Source: Planctomycetota bacterium (GTDB lineage Bacteria > Planctomycetota > PLA2 > JAEUHO01). Taken from it: a DNA stretch of 64,000 nt. The DNA is taken from assembly GCA_029259775.1 (NCBI GenBank), contig JAJDEN010000008.1, positions 310,001 to 374,000 on the forward strand. Direction: 5' to 3'. The notes under the pieces are model-generated. The model made no database searches. It had not been told where the DNA came from and saw only the letters and a program-made list of their open reading frames with translations. A program made the translations under genes and the position numbers. Shown one piece after another: positions 50,277-58,687 of the stretch (positions are counted from its first letter, which is position 1; every line of letters starts with the position of its first letter).

Positions 50277-51991
50277 GCCCAGACGAGATCGACGTCATCC
50301 TCACCGACGAGCAACTTGACCAAGCCGAAGTGGCGGAGCTGGACGACTTCCTCAAGGAGCAGATCCCGCTCCTGCTGATCGAGCGCGAAGACCTGTTCCG
50401 GCAGCACAGCAAGAAGCTCGATCCCCGCTTCTTCAGCGGACACGAAGGAGCCGCGCTCACCATCGCCGCCATGCTCGACCTGTACGAAGAGACAGGTAGA
50501 GCCCCGACGAAGGCAGCCATCAAGAGCCGGGTCTTGCAGCGGCTCACGGTCAACGATGCGTACGAGCCCGTCCTCGAATACCTCAAACGCAACATCGACC
50601 CACGGGACGCCCAGGTCGTCGTCAACGGCCTCCAGGAATGGGTCAGGGTCGCCGCCAGGGAGACCGCCCAATACGAGATCATCGAACTCAGTGATCTGGA
50701 CGACGACGAGTTCTTCGAGCGGGCACCCGAGATCCTCAAGCGCATGGACGAGGCAAGGCGTCCACCCGGCGCACGCTGGTCAACCACGGCCACGATTGAG
50801 CGTCCCACCGAGAACGACAACAAGATCCCCCTCCCTTGGCCCGAGATCAATGCCAGGTTGCAAGGGGGGCTCGTCCCGACCGAGACCATCGGATTCATCG
50901 CCCCAACCCAAGGCGGCAAGTCCCTCCTGTTCGGCTGGCTCATCGCTCACTTCATGGACAACGGCTTCAACGTCCTGCACGTAGACATCGAGAACGAGCC
51001 CCACGAAGACATCGTGGACATCTGGAACGCAGTCACGCAGCCCAGGCCCGGAAGCCACATCACGTACGAGGTGGCCCGCAAGAATCTCCACGCCTTCCAA
51101 GAGCAGGAGGGCAAGGGGCGGTACTTCAACACCCGTCCAGGCGAGACCGACTACCTCGGCCCCAACGAGATCCACGACATAGCCAACGCCATCGAAGAGC
51201 AGGAGGGCATCAAGATCCACGTCATCCTCATCGACGGATACGACGACCTGTTCGACGAGGAGCTTCTCAAGCGGCACCGCAACGACGAGATCGCCATGAA
51301 GAGCCGCATCATTGATCGGCTAAGGAAGAACGCCAGCGACAAGAAGCGCCTCACGATCACCAGCTACCAGACGAACCGCGTCGGCCTCAACGCCTTCAGC
51401 AACGGCAAGAGCATCGAGATGGACATGGTCCAAGGGTCCATCCGGACCATCCAGCGCAACACGATGGTCTGGACCTTCACGCCGGACTACAAGACCAAGA
51501 TCAGCCGCCTCACCGTCAAGAAGGCAAGGCGAGGCGGGCTCAACGGCTGCACCATCACCGCCAACTACCACCACACCACGACCGAAGACAACGACCGGGG
51601 CTACTACACCCAGCGAGCCTTCGTCCCCAGCATCGCCGCCGTCACCGAGGACGCCATGGAGAAATGGTCCAAGAGCGCGACGAGGGCCAAGATCCACAAG
51701 ATGCTCAAGCACCAGAGCCCAGAGTTCCTACCGGGCTCCATCAAGCGCAAGGACACGAGCAGGAACAAGAGCGCCAAGTGGGGCGGGCACATCGTCATCC
51801 CCAAGGTCACCCTCCAAGACCAACTCGGCGAACTGGCCCAGGCCGCCGTCGAAGACATGGTGCAGGAGGGTTGGATTATCGACCCGGAGCAGTACGCGAA
51901 GGGCATCAGCATCGAGGGCCAGAACACCAAGGTCTACATCTTCAGAAGTGACCGAGAGGAGGCCGAGGATGTCCTTCAACCAGCCCTCTGA
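50273..51991 (+). CDS. DnaB-like replicative helicase
   Basis: This is a 572-residue protein. The N-terminal helical domain (about 30-135) resembles the DnaB N-terminal domain. The RecA-like core has the Walker A motif APTQGGKS at 210-217, followed by FNVLHVDIENEPHEDIVDIW, a Walker B-type IHVILIDGYDDLF near 322, a DnaB H3-type ITSYQTNR, and VQGSIRTIQRNTMVWTF. It should unwind DNA at the phage replication fork. A C-terminal extension of about 120 residues has no clear domain. It is coupled to the preceding gene; a CCCCGC-repeat cluster begins over its 3' end. Confidence 0.85.
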   Translation: MSPDEIDVILTDEQLDQAEVAELDDFLKEQIPLLLIEREDLFRQHSKKLDPRFFSGHEGAALTIAAMLDLYEETGRAPTKAAIKSRVLQRLTVNDAYEPVLEYLKRNIDPRDAQVVVNGLQEWVRVAARETAQYEIIELSDLDDDEFFERAPEILKRMDEARRPPGARWSTTATIERPTENDNKIPLPWPEINARLQGGLVPTETIGFIAPTQGGKSLLFGWLIAHFMDNGFNVLHVDIENEPHEDIVDIWNAVTQPRPGSHITYEVARKNLHAFQEQEGKGRYFNTRPGETDYLGPNEIHDIANAIEEQEGIKIHVILIDGYDDLFDEELLKRHRNDEIAMKSRIIDRLRKNASDKKRLTITSYQTNRVGLNAFSNGKSIEMDMVQGSIRTIQRNTMVWTFTPDYKTKISRLTVKKARRGGLNGCTITANYHHTTTEDNDRGYYTQRAFVPSIAAVTEDAMEKWSKSATRAKIHKMLKHQSPEFLPGSIKRKDTSRNKSAKWGGHIVIPKVTLQDQLGELAQAAVEDMVQEGWIIDPEQYAKGISIEGQNTKVYIFRSDREEAEDVLQPAL

Positions 51992-52355
51992 AAGCCCCGC
52001 GAACGCCCCGCTGAGGTTCACACCCCGCTGGCGGGGCTTTAGGGTCAGCGGGGTGTTAGAGCGAAGCGGAACGGGCCTGAACGCCCCGCTGGGGGTACGC
52101 CCCGCTGACGCTTGGAGCGAAGACGAGCGGGGTGCGAAAGAGGGCCGTTGGAACGGGTCAAGACGCCCCGCTGGCGAACACCCCGCACGCCCCGCTCTTT
52201 TTTCAAAAGAGAAGAACATCCCTACAGGTGTTCCTTCTCATGGGTTGGGAACCCCCCAAACCCCCCTGGATCCTGTCAGCCCCTTCGCTCGCTCTGCGGA
52301 TTGCATTGGGACCGCAGGCAGGCTCCCTCGCTCATGCCTTGCAGGCGGACGGTGA
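51969..52355 (+). CDS. Doubtful ORF over the repeat cluster
   Basis: An ATG at 51969 overlaps the helicase end by 23 bases and opens a 128-residue frame (MSFNQPSESPANAPLRFTPR). Much of its coding content is the CCCCGC repeats read as protein (NAPLRF, NAPLGV, RPAGE). The ribosome binding context (GAGGAGGCCGAGG) is good. It may be a real small gene or an open frame across a non-coding control region. Confidence 0.35.
   Translation: MSFNQPSESPANAPLRFTPRWRGFRVSGVLERSGTGLNAPLGVRPADAWSEDERGAKEGRWNGSRRPAGEHPARPALFSKEKNIPTGVPSHGLGTPQTPLDPVSPFARSADCIGTAGRLPRSCLAGGR
51995..52196. repeat. Cluster of CCCCGC(TG) repeats, candidate phage replication origin
   Basis: About eleven copies of CCCCGC or its complement lie in 200 bases: six are CCCCGCTG or CAGCGGGG (52006, 52023, 52046 in reverse, 52084, 52100, 52166) and the others differ in the last two bases (51995, 52031 in reverse, 52126 in reverse, 52181, 52190). 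Most forward copies are preceded by ACG or ACA. One pair makes a palindrome, CCCCGCTGGCGGGG, at 52023. The spacing is irregular. A location right after the helicase gene fits an origin with iteron-like sites. Confidence 0.6.
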
Positions 52356-52369
52356 CGCAACAGGCGGCT

Positions 52370-52702
52370 CTACTTCTTCGGTGCCTTGGCGGTGGCCGGG
52401 GCCTCGATCACGTTCACAGCCTGGTTGTCAGTGAAGACGGTGAGGCAGAGCCCCATGTTCTTGCCCTTGGTCGTGGCGCGGTTGTAGCGGTTGAGGCTGA
52501 GGAGGCAGGCCTGCACGGCGAGGGAGAGCTTCATCGCCTCCTCGAAGGTCATGAAGACGTTGACCGACTTGATGCCCTTGGCGGCGATGTCGGGATTGGT
52601 GCGGGTGTACCTAGCTCCGCCGTGGTTATCGACCTTCTTGGTGGTCAGTCCATCGGGGGAGAACGCTCGCTTGCTGGAACTCTTCTTCTTGCTCGCTGCC
52701 AT
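52370..52702 (-). CDS. Minus-strand phage protein of unknown function
   Basis: This 110-residue basic protein has GGGAG six bases before ATG 52702. After a lysine-rich start (ASKKKSSSKRAFSPDG) it has a structured core: SVNVFMTFEEAMKLSLAVQA, CLLSLNRYNRATTKGKNMGL, CLTVFTDNQAVNVIEA. No family recognised. It is on the opposite strand to both flanking plus-strand genes, so it has its own promoter. Confidence 0.65.
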   Translation of the reverse strand: MAASKKKSSSKRAFSPDGLTTKKVDNHGGARYTRTNPDIAAKGIKSVNVFMTFEEAMKLSLAVQACLLSLNRYNRATTKGKNMGLCLTVFTDNQAVNVIEAPATAKAPKK

Positions 52703-52765
52703 CTGGATCTCCCAACATTCAAACCTATTCCTGGAACCCCAGGGGTCTGGGGCGGGTACAGCCTA

Positions 52766-53380
52766 ATGCCGAAGTCAGATCGAGATCCAGCAGTCCTTGC
52801 GCGGGAGCGTGAAGCTCGTCTCGCCGCACGCATGGCGCAGGAGTACCTCAAGTCCGGTGCCGTCGAGGAGGCGTTGGCCTACCTACAGCTCGTCCTGACG
52901 ATGCCGGACTCGAAGGGTATGACCCGGACGAAGGTGCAAGCCGCGAAGACGCTGGTGGCGAACGCGGCGAAGATCAGCTCGAAGAAGACCCAACTGCAGC
53001 TCGACGGCGCCGTGACCAGCCTGTCGATGTCTGACCTCCTGGCGCTGGCGGGGCAGGCGGATGCGGACTCCCGGTCAGCACAGCCGGGAGTCAATGGGGC
53101 GCTACCCACATCCTCCGAGCCCGCCTCGGACGCGGGGTTCTCTCCTGCGTTAGGTAGCGGCGACGACCTCCAGGAGCCACTGGCGGGGGGATCTGCGTAC
53201 CTAACGGAGTCGCCCTGCGATACCGACCGGCTCCCCGCCGAGCCAACGGAAGGCCACGGGAGCGCCTCTGTTAGTCAGGCGCCTGCCGACACCCCTCGGG
53301 GCAACGAGCGCAAGGGAGACCCCACGGAAGGCCTCCGAGATACCAGCTCGTCCGACGACATCCAGGAGCTGGACGGATGA
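52766..53380 (+). CDS. Phage protein, possible small terminase or structural cofactor
   Basis: This 204-residue protein starts at ATG 52766 without a clear ribosome binding site. Residues 1-95 are helical and basic (REREARLAARMAQEYLKSGA; LVANAAKISSKKTQLQLDGA), and the remainder is acidic and disordered. A helical basic front and a location before the structural module suit a small terminase subunit, but the large terminase is 1.7 kb away and no HTH is evident. The next gene overlaps it by four bases (ATGA). Confidence 0.5.
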   Translation: MPKSDRDPAVLAREREARLAARMAQEYLKSGAVEEALAYLQLVLTMPDSKGMTRTKVQAAKTLVANAAKISSKKTQLQLDGAVTSLSMSDLLALAGQADADSRSAQPGVNGALPTSSEPASDAGFSPALGSGDDLQEPLAGGSAYLTESPCDTDRLPAEPTEGHGSASVSQAPADTPRGNERKGDPTEGLRDTSSSDDIQELDG

Positions 53381-53997
53381 GCCGCCCAAGACAGTCAGGC
53401 CCAACAGGCGGGGAGCCCTGCAATCCGGTCCTCGGCGAGCGCTATTTTGACACTACCCAGGGCAGCTCCGTCGAGTGGAACGGAACAACCTGGAACAGCA
53501 TGGGTGGTGGTGGAGGGGGCGGCAGCTCCTGTCTCGACGGGATCATGTGCTACGACAACGCCGGGGGCACGCCCATCGCGGGCATCCAGCTCCCGATGGA
53601 CACCGTCATGAACAACACGGACGGCACGAACTACGCCCTGGGCACGGTCGTCCCGGGTGCCGTCACGATCCTCAATGATGGTGACTACCTGATCGAGGCT
53701 GACATGGCCGTGATGGACGGTGGTGCGTTCGCGAACGGGGCGTGGCAGAGCGTGATCCAGACCACGACCAGCGGCCTCGGAACGTGGATGAACGTGATCG
53801 GCGCTGACGGGTATATCGCCGCGCACAGGCAGGTGCTCATAGTGGGAGGTGCGGTGACCGCTTCGAGCCGTGCGTTTGTGACGGTGAGCGGCGGTGGCGG
53901 TTTGGACGTGCAGCTCGTGGGCAACGCTTTGGCGCCGAGTGGTATGGAGATGACCTTCGGGCAGGGCTCGCGGCTGTCCGTGATGCGCGTCTGCTGA
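53377..53997 (+). CDS. Phage beta-rich protein, virion-decoration or fibre type
   Basis: This is a 206-residue protein. It opens with a short motif common at the start of virion appendage modules (GERYFDTTQGSSVEWNGTTW), then a glycine linker (GGGGGGGSS) and a C-terminal beta-sandwich of the C1q/TNF-like kind (VTILNDGDYLIEADMAVMDG; AFVTVSGGGGLDVQLVGNAL). Such domains form trimeric fibres or decoration proteins. Coupled to the preceding gene by ATGA. Confidence 0.6.
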   Translation: MSRPRQSGPTGGEPCNPVLGERYFDTTQGSSVEWNGTTWNSMGGGGGGGSSCLDGIMCYDNAGGTPIAGIQLPMDTVMNNTDGTNYALGTVVPGAVTILNDGDYLIEADMAVMDGGAFANGAWQSVIQTTTSGLGTWMNVIGADGYIAAHRQVLIVGGAVTASSRAFVTVSGGGGLDVQLVGNALAPSGMEMTFGQGSRLSVMRVC

Positions 53998-54020
53998 TCG
54001 CTGGTCACCTTCCGTGAGCG

Positions 54021-54302
54021 TCAGTCCCCTTTGGTCTTCTTGCTCATCTCCTGCCCTTGGATGACCTCGGAGGCCATACCGAGGAAGGCTCCAACGGTGG
54101 CACGGTCGGTCTGGGCATAGAGGAACAGAGCATGTTCACGCACCCTCGCCAGCAGGTTCGCTGCGATAGCCCCCTTCATGCGGTCGCCGCTCTCCGACTT
54201 CAGGAAGTCTGTAGCGCCGTCGCTCTGCTCCAGGAGGAGCCTCATGCGGAGCATGCCTCCGATGAGTTTCTTCACGTCCTGCTCGGTCATCTGCTCTGCC
54301 AT
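54021..54302 (-). CDS. Small helical minus-strand phage protein
   Basis: This 93-residue protein starts at ATG 54302, with GGAGG five bases upstream; the ATG at 54314 includes that site and is less likely. It is helical: QDVKKLIGGMLRMRLLLEQS and NLLARVREHALFLYAQTDRA. It is the last gene of a three-gene minus-strand block. No family recognised. Confidence 0.6.
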   Translation of the reverse strand: MAEQMTEQDVKKLIGGMLRMRLLLEQSDGATDFLKSESGDRMKGAIAANLLARVREHALFLYAQTDRATVGAFLGMASEVIQGQEMSKKTKGD

Positions 54303-54334
54303 CGTGGCCTCCATGCTCTTGAGTGGCCTGAAGT

Positions 54335-54643
54335 CTACCGCACCTCTCCGGCCACCACCTTCGAGAGCGGCGTCTCGGAGTTCCAGTGCAGATCGCGCTC
54401 AAGGGGCAATCCGAGTCGATTGGTGACGCTCTCCAGCTCGGTCAGCGAGAAGTACCCCAACTCCTCCTCGTGCCCGACGACGAAGCCGAAGCAGATCCGC
54501 TCTTCAGGATCGTATTCGGTTGCGTACCACGTCCAGTTCGAGCAGGGGTCGAAGACCTTGAGTACGACGGGCGCCTCTCGGTTGCCGTCTTGCGTGTAGA
54601 TGGGCGGCAGCTTGGCTGCGAGTTCGGCGGGTAGGAGTCCCAT
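54335..54643 (-). CDS. DUF2958 family protein
   Basis: This 102-residue protein matches DUF2958 along its length: LLPAELAAKLPPIYTQDGN, VLKVFDPCSNWTWYATEYDP, FGFVVGHEEELGYFSLTELE, LGLPLERDLHWN. The family is widespread on plasmids, integrative elements and phages; its function is unknown. The start ATG overlaps the stop of the upstream gene by one base (TAATG), so the two are coupled. Confidence 0.9.
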   Translation of the reverse strand: MGLLPAELAAKLPPIYTQDGNREAPVVLKVFDPCSNWTWYATEYDPEERICFGFVVGHEEELGYFSLTELESVTNRLGLPLERDLHWNSETPLSKVVAGEVR

Positions 54644-54945
54644 TACTCACCGCCCTTCTTCGAGCGGCAGTGGCTGCACTTGCGAACCTGGAACAGATCC
54701 TGCGTGCGAATCAACGTGGCGGTGTTGCAGCCCTTGGCGTTGCATCGCACGATCACTGCGAACTTCCCTTCCTGCGGGAGTCGGAAGAGCGTGCCGCCGA
54801 GCCCACGAACATGCTTGAGCTTGGGGTACTTGGCCTTGACGTTGGCGAGGCTCTTCTGTGCGGCCTTGCCGTCTGCGCGCTCGATGTCGCCGCCCTTGAT
54901 GGACTCCAGGTTGTCAACTTCCTTGACTGTGAGAATGGTCTTCAT
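54643..54945 (-). CDS. Minus-strand phage protein with cysteine pairs
   Basis: This 100-residue protein has AGGAG nine bases before ATG 54945. Its C-terminus has two cysteine pairs, RCNAKGC and KCSHC, that could bind zinc. The central part is VKAKYPKLKHVRGLGGTLFR. It is the first gene of the DUF2958 block; its promoter should lie in the 129 bases before the terminase gene, which is divergent. No family recognised. Confidence 0.65.
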   Translation of the reverse strand: MKTILTVKEVDNLESIKGGDIERADGKAAQKSLANVKAKYPKLKHVRGLGGTLFRLPQEGKFAVIVRCNAKGCNTATLIRTQDLFQVRKCSHCRSKKGGE

Positions 54946-55074
54946 TGCGCTTGCTCCTATATGGCGCTAGGGGCTCGTAGATGCCCGGTTTCGCGTGATT
55001 ACGGAAAAAATCCGAACACGACAAAACCACGCGCACAATCCCTCGTGGCATAAGCCCGTTCGCAAACGTCGGGT

Positions 55075-56508
55075 GTGTCTACTGACGTTGCCCAAGCCGC
55101 CCAACTGATCGAACGCTGGCAGCAGGAGCCGCTTACTTGGTTGCGTGATGTCCTCGGTGGTCCGCAGCCTTGGAGCCGTCAGGCCGAGATCATTGAAGCG
55201 ATCCCCCGGTACGCCGAGGTCGATGTCGCTTCGGGTCACTCCATCGGCAAGGACTGGTTGTCAGCTCGCATCGCGCTTTGGTGGCTCTTTACGCGGCCCA
55301 ACTCCATCGTCATCACGACGGCTCCCACGGAACGTCAGGTCAAGACGATCCTGTGGGGCGAGCTGCGGAAGGCGTACCACGCGAGCAAGATCCCGCTTGG
55401 CGGGACGCTGGCCCCTGTGGACTCGATGCTTCGGGTCGATACGCAGTTCAACAAAGCACCGATGCACTACGCGAAGGGCATGGTGTCGCGTGACGCTTCG
55501 AGCCTTCAGGGCTTCCACGCGGAGCATGTGCTGCTGATCGTTGATGAGGCTGCGGGTATCGCGTCCTACGCCTTCGAGGGCTTGGAGTCCTGCGCGTCAA
55601 CTGCCACCTCGCGCATCCTCCGCATCGGGAACCCGACTTGCGGACCCAATCACCCCTTCGCTCGTTCGTGTCGCCGCCCCACGGTGGAGGGCAAGCACCT
55701 CACCATCGAGATCAGCTCGACGGAAACGCCGAACTACAAGGCAGGCAAGGAGTTAGTTCCTGGCCTTGCCTCGCGTGAGTTCGTGGAGCGGATCAAGGAG
55801 CGCTACGGGGAGCAGTCGCAGACCTACCGCTCCCGCGTCCTCGGGAAGTTCCCCACAGGAAGCCCCGACTCCCTCATCACCCTGGATCACATCGGGGAGG
55901 CCCGCTCTCGCTTCAACGAGGATCTGCCGAACCCTGAATCCCAGGAGGTCCGGGTCGGTGTCGATGTCGCTCGGCAGGGACCGGATGCAACGTCGATCTG
56001 CGTACGCAAGGGCAACCGAATCCACTGGCCGAAGAATGGTCTGATGCACAAGGCTGATGCCATCCAGGTCGCTCGGCGTGCAGCCGACATCGCTCAGGAG
56101 TACGACGCGCTGTCCATCGCGCTCGACGGAGGTGGACTGGGCGCCGGACCCATCGACGCGCTGCGGGACATGCAGCGTCGGCGTGAGGTGCCCTTCTCTA
56201 TAGAGATCCATGAAGTTCAATTCGGAGCGAGGGCAACAGAGCCGGACCGATATTCAAACCGGAGGTCCGAGTTGTGGATGCGCATGCGCGACGCTCTTCG
56301 CAACGAGTTGGTCTACGACTGCGACGACGAACTTGCAGAAGAGCTAACTGCCCCCCGGTTCGGCTACTCAGGGGCTCGCATCCAGCTTGAGAAGAAGGAG
56401 CAGATCAAGAAGCGCCTCGGTCGCTCAACGGATCGCTCGGATGCTCTCGCGCTCGCGATCTCCGGCCATGAGTCTCCTGGTGGGCAGCTCTGGATAGACC
56501 ACTGGTAG
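55075..56508 (+). CDS. Phage terminase large subunit
   Basis: This 477-residue protein packages DNA into proheads. The ATPase half has a Walker A-like loop (GHSIGKD at 54-60), NSIVITTAPTERQVKTILWG, and Walker B IVDEAAG (D157, E158). The nuclease half has VRVGVDVARQGPDATSICVR, ALDGGGLGAGPIDAL and RSDALALAISG, which carry the expected acidic residues. GTG 55075 has no clear ribosome binding site; it is the start nearest the homology. It opens the structural module. Confidence 0.92.
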   Translation: MSTDVAQAAQLIERWQQEPLTWLRDVLGGPQPWSRQAEIIEAIPRYAEVDVASGHSIGKDWLSARIALWWLFTRPNSIVITTAPTERQVKTILWGELRKAYHASKIPLGGTLAPVDSMLRVDTQFNKAPMHYAKGMVSRDASSLQGFHAEHVLLIVDEAAGIASYAFEGLESCASTATSRILRIGNPTCGPNHPFARSCRRPTVEGKHLTIEISSTETPNYKAGKELVPGLASREFVERIKERYGEQSQTYRSRVLGKFPTGSPDSLITLDHIGEARSRFNEDLPNPESQEVRVGVDVARQGPDATSICVRKGNRIHWPKNGLMHKADAIQVARRAADIAQEYDALSIALDGGGLGAGPIDALRDMQRRREVPFSIEIHEVQFGARATEPDRYSNRRSELWMRMRDALRNELVYDCDDELAEELTAPRFGYSGARIQLEKKEQIKKRLGRSTDRSDALALAISGHESPGGQLWIDHW

Positions 56509-56571
56509 GCGCAAGCGAGAGGAGCAGAAACCAAAGATACGGCAACGTGATTCTGTTGCTCGGAGTGTCTC

Positions 56572-58662
56572 TTGGGCCTGTTCGACTTCTTCCGCCGTCC
56601 CGATCGCTCTGACCGCTCCAAGGAACGTGGCTGGTTCTCTGACGGGCAGCCAATACACGAGGCGCTTCGACTCCGCGTAGGTGAAGTCGGCGAACCGTAC
56701 TCGACTCATAGCGTTGTCTATCGCTGCGTTTCGGTCATCGCTCGCAGTCTCTCTGCTGCTCCGTTCCAGCTCTACACGGGCGACGACAGCAAGCCCGATG
56801 TTGTGGCTGATGGCCCTTGGCAGCGGCTTTTTTTGCGCCCCAACCCATACCTCACAGCCGACACACTCTGGGAAACGACGATCAGTCACATGCAGCTCGG
56901 CGGTAGCTGCTACTGGGTTCTTGAGGGGGCAGGCGAGGAGGGGATTGACGAGTCGGAGGTGCCATTAGAAATCTGGCCTCTCCCTGGCCACTGCGTAGAA
57001 CCGATACTCGACGGCTCGCAACGAGACTTGCTCGGCTACCGCATCACTTCAGGCGCGGGCACGGTCGAGCTTCCTACTCATGCGGTCGTCGCCTTCCGGT
57101 ACTTCAACCCGAATGACCCCTGGCGCGGCCTCTCTCCGATGTCGGCTGCGATGGCTGGCTTCCGTCAGGATTCCAAGGCCAGCGGCTACAACGAGGCGTT
57201 CTACGACAACGGTGCTGATCCGGGCGGCATCCTCACCAGCGAGCAGAACATCAGCCCCGATCAGCGCACCGACCTCAGGCGTGCGTGGGAGGACCGACAC
57301 AAGGGCGCATCGAAGGCGTACCGGGTCGCGGTCCTGGGCAACGGCCTCGACTACAAGCAGCTCCAGGTCAACCACAAGGACATGCAGTTCCTGGAGCAGC
57401 GCCGTTGGAATCGCGAGGAGATCGCGATGGTCTTCGGCGTACCCAAGTTCTTCCTCGGCGTAACGGACGACCTCAACTACGCGACATCGAAGAGCGCAGA
57501 GCGCGTGCTGTGGACCTCCACTCTGATTCCGCTTGCACGCATGGTCGCAGATCAACTTGAAGCGCAGCTCTTCCAGCATCGTGAAGCAGTTGCGCATGAT
57601 GTGACGTGGGGCGAGTTCGACACGAGCCGCATCGAAGCGTTGCGCGAAGACCTGGGTGTCAAGCTCACCAGCGCGGAAGCATTCCGTCGGTTGGGCTATC
57701 CCCTCAACGAGATCAACGAGCGCTTGGATCTCGGCATGGAGGCGCAGGAGGGCGGCGATGTCGGGCTGCTCCCGATGGGCCTTGCTCCTGCGAACGAGAT
57801 CGCAGAAGGACTTCAGTTAGATGACGACCTGGGTTCGATCTACGGACCCATCGGAACCGAGCCGGAGGAGGACTCTACCGACTCCGCTACTCCCATTCGC
57901 TCGCGTGGCCGCACTCGTCGGCTGCAACTCTGGGAGACCATCGCTCGTACAGCGATGGACCCCGCCGAACGTCGGTTCCGCAAGCGGCTCAACGGCTACC
58001 TGCGTGGACGCAGAGCGGAGGTGCTTGGCTTCCTCAAGGACAACGCAAGGGGGACTCGCGCTCCGGCCACCGCTGGTGTCGAGGCTTTCTTGGCAGAGGC
58101 CGAGGAGCGTTGGAACGAGATGCTCCGCAAGCAGCTCGACCCGATCTATCGACACGCCATCGACTCGGGCGCTGGTTCTATTGGTTCGCAGATCGGTGGC
58201 TTGCAGCACTTCGACATGGAGTCGCCGGAGGTCTTGCGATTCCTGGCCGAGAAGGAGCTGCGGGTCGAGAAGGTCAACCAGACGATCATCAACAACATCC
58301 GGCACCAGCTTCTTCGTGGAATGGCCGAGGGCGAGGCGATCACGGACCTACAGGACCGGATCCGTCACACGTTCAACGTCAGTCGATCGAGGGCAAGGAC
58401 TATCGCGAGAACAGAAGCGAGCCAGACGGTCAACGGTGCGAGACAGATCGCCATGCAGGCGGAGGGCATTGAGCGCACGGAATGGCTCGCGTCAGGTGAT
58501 GGCGCAGTGCGTGCAGACCATGTCGTACTTGATGGCGAGATCCGCAACCTCGGTGACACCTTCGCTTCTGGCGTGACGCTTCGACACCCCGGCGACATGT
58601 CGTGCAGCGACCCGAGCCAAATCATCAACTGTAGATGTACCTCAGGTCCCGTTCTCGACTAG
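56572..58662 (+). CDS. Portal protein fused to an SPP1 gp7/Mu F-like minor head domain
   Basis: This 696-residue protein starts at TTG 56572, eight bases after GGAG. Residues about 1-400 are an HK97-type portal (GLFDFFRRPD; VGEPYSTHSVVYRCVSVIAR; NGLDYKQLQVNHKDMQFLEQ; VFGVPKFFLGVTDDLNYATS). Residues about 440-690 match head-morphogenesis proteins of the SPP1 gp7/Mu gpF family (RARTIARTEASQTVNGARQI, then MQAEGIERTEWLASGDGAVR and CRCTSGP). In most phages these are two genes; here they are one open frame with no internal start or stop. Confidence 0.92.
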   Translation: MGLFDFFRRPDRSDRSKERGWFSDGQPIHEALRLRVGEVGEPYSTHSVVYRCVSVIARSLSAAPFQLYTGDDSKPDVVADGPWQRLFLRPNPYLTADTLWETTISHMQLGGSCYWVLEGAGEEGIDESEVPLEIWPLPGHCVEPILDGSQRDLLGYRITSGAGTVELPTHAVVAFRYFNPNDPWRGLSPMSAAMAGFRQDSKASGYNEAFYDNGADPGGILTSEQNISPDQRTDLRRAWEDRHKGASKAYRVAVLGNGLDYKQLQVNHKDMQFLEQRRWNREEIAMVFGVPKFFLGVTDDLNYATSKSAERVLWTSTLIPLARMVADQLEAQLFQHREAVAHDVTWGEFDTSRIEALREDLGVKLTSAEAFRRLGYPLNEINERLDLGMEAQEGGDVGLLPMGLAPANEIAEGLQLDDDLGSIYGPIGTEPEEDSTDSATPIRSRGRTRRLQLWETIARTAMDPAERRFRKRLNGYLRGRRAEVLGFLKDNARGTRAPATAGVEAFLAEAEERWNEMLRKQLDPIYRHAIDSGAGSIGSQIGGLQHFDMESPEVLRFLAEKELRVEKVNQTIINNIRHQLLRGMAEGEAITDLQDRIRHTFNVSRSRARTIARTEASQTVNGARQIAMQAEGIERTEWLASGDGAVRADHVVLDGEIRNLGDTFASGVTLRHPGDMSCSDPSQIINCRCTSGPVLD

Positions 58663-58687
58663 CGATGCACTCGCAAACGTACGGGTG

